Origin: Ruminococcus sp.
GTDB lineage: Bacteria; Bacillota; Clostridia; Oscillospirales; Acutalibacteraceae
DNA length: 64,000 bases
Direction: 5' to 3'
NCBI GenBank assembly: GCA_017433905.1
Contig: JAFRGI010000011.1
Span: forward strand, 17,260 to 81,259
The notes under the pieces are model-generated. The model did not search any database. It was given only the letters and a program-made list of their open reading frames with translations, and was not told the origin of the DNA. Position 1 is the stretch's first letter. Each line of letters starts with the position of its first letter. Shown here in pieces: positions 61,379 to 64,000 of this stretch. Both the position numbers and the translations under genes were made by a program.

Positions 61379-61870
61379 ATGCGTGATCTGAAAAAATACG
61401 CTGCAGAATGTATGTCCGTACTTGATGATTTGGGCATTCGCTATGCTCCAATCATCCGTTTTTCTGTCAACACTCGTGCAAGCACGCGCCTGGGACTCTG
61501 CCGTAAGCGAGGAGAATGTTATGAAATCGAAATATCTAGCCTACTGCTCGACGAACGCACGCCTGCAGACAGTCTCAGAGATACGCTTTGGCATGAGTTG
61601 CTTCACACATGCCGCGGCTGTATGAAGCACACGGGATTATGGAAAAAATATGCGGAAAAGGTTAATGCATCCTGCGGCGCCTGTATCCGCCGCGCCACCG
61701 CAAACGGGGATAGAAAGATTCCCGCGGAGCTTTTGCCGCCGGCGCGTTATATTGTCCGCTGTGAAAGCTGCGGCACGGAATATCTCAGACAAAAGCAATC
61801 GCCGCTGGTGCGGAATCCGGAACAATACCGATGCGGCAAATGCAAGGGTAGTTTGAAAAGAGTGCAGTAA
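61379..61870 (+). CDS. SprT-like zinc metalloprotease-fold protein
   Basis: A 163-residue protein. The metalloprotease helix is TLWHELLHTCRGC (HELLH, about 69-73) with a following His in KHTGLWKKYAEKVN, and a C-terminal zinc ribbon shows RCESCGTEYLRQKQS...YRCGKCKG. This is the SprT/Spartan-like layout, whose eukaryotic members cleave DNA-protein crosslinks; bacterial roles are little known. GGAAGAAGG precedes the ATG. It lies alone between tRNA-Cys and a convergent VanW-family gene. Confidence 0.85.
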   Translation: MRDLKKYAAECMSVLDDLGIRYAPIIRFSVNTRASTRLGLCRKRGECYEIEISSLLLDERTPADSLRDTLWHELLHTCRGCMKHTGLWKKYAEKVNASCGACIRRATANGDRKIPAELLPPARYIVRCESCGTEYLRQKQSPLVRNPEQYRCGKCKGSLKRVQ

Positions 61871-61899
61871 AAGGGTTCGGCAACCATGCCGAACCCTTT
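61870..61899. terminator. Bidirectional terminator between SprT-like and VanW genes
   Basis: AAAGGGTTCGGCA and its exact complement with a 4-base loop. Confidence 0.88.
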
Positions 61900-61919
61900 A
61901 TCATGTTTATTTTTGTCTG

Positions 61920-63500
61920 TCATACGTCGTTTTCTGACATATCGTAATCGCTGTAAACGGGATTCTCTCCCCTGTACTCTGTTGGATCGTCGATCTGCAA
62001 ATTATCATTTATCACGGACTCATTTTGTTCGTCATACAGGCTTTCCTGATCATTGGAGCTTTGATTGCTGCTTGCGTTGGAATCAATAGCCCGCGCATCG
62101 TTATCTGCCTGGTAGAAAATCACGCCGTTATCCATATCATACGTGGATTTGAACAGTTCTTCGCTGCCTACTTCTTGTCCGTCTTTGAAGTAAACACGCC
62201 ATGCGCGAACCGTGTAGGTTTTGCTGCCTGTATCGGAAATTTCATTTTGCGTATGGATTTCGTCCCATTTGTCGGATTTCACGCCCCAAAAAGAAGCATA
62301 CAGTGTATTGCCGACAACCTTGCACTCCAAAAACATCTGAAAATCCGTGGAATTTTTCATTTTAAGATCCAGTCCGGGAAAGTCGATCGTTGCATCCAGA
62401 CCGGTGGGCACATAAGACGACGCCCACTGATGTTCATGGCGTTCTTCTATTGTCATATTCGAGCGAACGCCGGCGTTGTAAATCGTGGAACTGGACTGGC
62501 AGATACCGCCGCCGATACCGTCGATGATTTTGCCTTCGGAAATAACGCTTGCTGGTTTGTACCCCCGAGATTCCTGATTGGAATCTCCCGTACATTCGTT
62601 GAATGACCAAACATCGCCCGGCTCGATAATAGAGCCGTTGCACGCCTCCATCGAAACACGCATATTACTGGTGCCGTTTTCCGTATTGGTGGAATATGTT
62701 TCGTAGGTGGACAGCTTGACCAGTTTGTCTTTCAATGCAGAAGCATTGACGTCAGCTTTTTTAGTCTCTACATCCGCCTTGATGTTGCTCTCGTCAATAT
62801 TATCGGCAAAGGACTCCTTAATTTGTTTTGTCAGTGATTTTTCGTCAACTTTTTTGCCGTCTTCCGCATCGGCAAAGGTGAAACGGTCATCCGAATACGG
62901 ATGAAACTCCGTCACACGGGCGTTTTTGGAGTCCTTGTTGTTTTCCTCACAGATTTTTTCGACATTCGAGGTAATGGAATCTTCCTGAACCGTTGCCTTG
63001 ATCGTATAGTCTTTTATAATACCGCCGTTACCGCTGTCATTCTTTACCTGTGTGAGCACATCGTCAATATCATAGGTGTAATTGAAATCACTTTCCTTGA
63101 GCTGATAATCTTTGCCGTTAACATCAATATGAAAGGAGATCGGCTTGGCAAAGTTTTTTGAGTTTTGCTCGAGAAGCTTTTTTGCCTGATCCATCGTTTT
63201 TCCCGAGATATCTACGCCGGACACCACGGTGTTGTCTGTAAAAACAAACTCGGGCTCCGTCGTGTTTTCGGGAATAGTCTCGGTTTCTTTCGGCTGATTT
63301 CGAAACAGAAAAAAGCCCGCCGTTCCAAGCGCTGCAACAAAAGCTACGGCAACAGAAACAAGGATAATCACTTTTTTCTTTCCGCCGCCGGCGCCGGCAT
63401 GCTTCGCTGTGCTGTGCGCACCGCCTGTATGCGTACCGACAGGAGTACCGGAAGAAATATCTATATATTCGTTATCACGATTTTTATCCAAGTTGTTCAT
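61920..63500 (-). CDS. VanW-family membrane-anchored exported protein
   Basis: A 526-residue protein. A polar cytoplasmic tail precedes one transmembrane helix (about 42-66, KKKVIILVSVAVAFVAALGTAGFFLF). The extracellular part has two PG_binding_4/YoaR-like domains (about 85-270; SGVDISGKTMDQAKKLLEQN) and then the VanW domain (about 295-420) with IEPGDVWSFNECTG, GYKPASVISEGKIIDGIGGGICQSSSTIYNAGVRSNMTIEERHEHQWASSYVPTGLDATID. The tail is Asn/Ser/Asp rich. The VanW biochemical role is unknown; wall binding is likely. AGAGG gives best spacing to the ATG at 63500; another ATG is one codon earlier. Confidence 0.88.
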   Translation of the reverse strand: MNNLDKNRDNEYIDISSGTPVGTHTGGAHSTAKHAGAGGGKKKVIILVSVAVAFVAALGTAGFFLFRNQPKETETIPENTTEPEFVFTDNTVVSGVDISGKTMDQAKKLLEQNSKNFAKPISFHIDVNGKDYQLKESDFNYTYDIDDVLTQVKNDSGNGGIIKDYTIKATVQEDSITSNVEKICEENNKDSKNARVTEFHPYSDDRFTFADAEDGKKVDEKSLTKQIKESFADNIDESNIKADVETKKADVNASALKDKLVKLSTYETYSTNTENGTSNMRVSMEACNGSIIEPGDVWSFNECTGDSNQESRGYKPASVISEGKIIDGIGGGICQSSSTIYNAGVRSNMTIEERHEHQWASSYVPTGLDATIDFPGLDLKMKNSTDFQMFLECKVVGNTLYASFWGVKSDKWDEIHTQNEISDTGSKTYTVRAWRVYFKDGQEVGSEELFKSTYDMDNGVIFYQADNDARAIDSNASSNQSSNDQESLYDEQNESVINDNLQIDDPTEYRGENPVYSDYDMSENDV

Positions 63501-63830
63501 CATGCACCTCTGTATCAAAAGCCGCAAATACTTAAAATGAAAAAATTGCTCACCACTTCATATTATTATTCTACAATATATTTCTCTAAAAATAAATTGG
63601 TAAATAAAGAAATTTAAACCATCAAATGAACTCTTTTTTTGTGTAATATGGAACCCAAGTGAATTTGCTGAATTTCGCAGTGAAAATATATTGAAAATAT
63701 ATTGACAAACAGATGAAAAAATTCATTAGAACAGCTGTTCTGTAAATCCGGTGATAACAATTCCTTTTCCGGTAACGGCAACAGTTCCGGGGTTGTATCA
63801 ACAGATAAAAGGAAGAAAAAGGGCATAACA
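63501..63830. other. Gene-free region at the right end
   Basis: No gene supported. AT-rich, with a direct repeat of AATATATTGA near 63687-63706 and short frames on both strands lacking ribosome sites. The frame MKKFIRTAVL (from 63713) stops after ten residues; the neighbouring frame continues with NNSFSGNGNSSG and a Lys/Arg-rich stretch but has no start, which may be the remnant of an exported protein. Confidence 0.4.
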
Positions 63831-63858
63831 AAACCCGGCGCTTTTCAGCGTCGGGTTT
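63831..63858. terminator. Palindromic hairpin
   Basis: AAACCCGGCGCT/AGCGTCGGGTTT (one mismatch) with a TTTC loop; flanked by A residues on the left. Confidence 0.65.
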
Positions 63859-63860
63859 GC

Positions 63861-64000
63861 TTAAGGGCACCTCTAAAAATATCAGGCTGCCCATAGGCAC
63901 AAATCTTTCACAGCATATTCTTGCCAAAACTCCTCGTTATACGTCAGTATGACATCGTCGTTTTGACAATAATCTACTATAAAATATCCGCACCTCTGCA
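63861..64000. repeat. Palindromic element cut by the window edge
   Basis: Starting GGGCACCTCTAAAAATATC, with a central imperfect palindrome CAAAAC...ATACGTCAGTAT...GTTTTG. The centre resembles that of family 1 (CATACGTCAGTATG) but the ends differ. The right end lies outside the window. Confidence 0.4.

Noticed and set aside
63614-63927. Overlapping minus-strand frames near the right end
   Set aside because: No ribosome site, low-complexity Phe/His/Ile-rich translation and overlap with hairpins argue against a gene.

Overview
The window reads as chromosome of a low-to-mid GC Firmicute of class Clostridia, most like an anaerobic gut Oscillospiraceae/Ruminococcus-type bacterium. The reasons are strong Shine-Dalgarno sites, sigma-A promoters, a Gram-positive type LexA, RNase Y, a SpoIIE sporulation phosphatase, ECF vitamin transporters, a split (two-subunit) transketolase, a GlgC/GlgD/GlgA glycogen operon, and a sortase-assembled pilus island. 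This assignment is inferred from gene content, not from a database search.

Layout. 0-1.2 kb: coaX and the start of an ECF S component on the minus strand. 1.4-8.9 kb: split transketolase, a cytoplasmic GH13 enzyme, a transporter, two HAD phosphatases, lexA, a LOG-like protein and a small Cys-rich protein. 9.2-11.5 kb: a secreted amylase-type enzyme. 11.7-15.0 kb: a minus-strand operon of an alpha/beta hydrolase, a ParB-like/BMP-like fusion without signal peptide, and a metallophosphoesterase. 15.3-22.3 kb: a small membrane protein, an acetyltransferase, coaBC, a secreted Fn3-repeat protein, an LCP ligase and a YfbR-type nucleotidase. 22.5-30.7 kb: a cell-envelope operon (YfhO, dipeptidase, lipoprotein, DUF975-like, GT2, LicD, AlkD). 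30.7-32.7 kb: ribU behind an FMN riboswitch, then folT behind a THF riboswitch. 33.4-35.6 kb: a BspA-like surface protein bracketed by two copies of a palindromic element. 36-45.2 kb: rny, gap and the glycogen operon. 45.5-52 kb: ruvX, spoIIE, cysK, a lipoprotein serpin and a glycolipid glycosyltransferase. 52.4-60.4 kb: the pilus island (coiled-coil protein, signal peptidase I, tip adhesin, major pilin, class C sortase, minor pilin, second sortase). 60.4-64 kb: an AT-rich gene-free block, tRNA-Cys, a SprT-like protein, a VanW-family protein and a truncated palindromic element.

How the genes work together. The starch/glycogen theme recurs: an extracellular amylase-type enzyme, an intracellular GH13 enzyme, beta-phosphoglucomutase-like HAD and glg genes. 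Cofactor supply is a second theme (pantothenate/CoA, riboflavin, folate). Surface remodelling is a third (LicD, GT2, YfhO, LCP, VanW, pili).

Most notable observations: the GlgB-like protein has lost the catalytic nucleophile, the acid/base and the region I His, so it looks like a pseudoenzyme; the CoaX has Phe where the catalytic Asp is expected; several families of short palindromic elements are dispersed here, one bracketing a surface-protein gene; a ParB-like domain is fused to a BMP-type ligand-binding domain; paired operator-like palindromes lie upstream of the Fn3 protein; and an orphan promoter-to-hairpin unit sits in a gene-free block. No CRISPR array, rRNA operon, prophage or transposase gene was seen.
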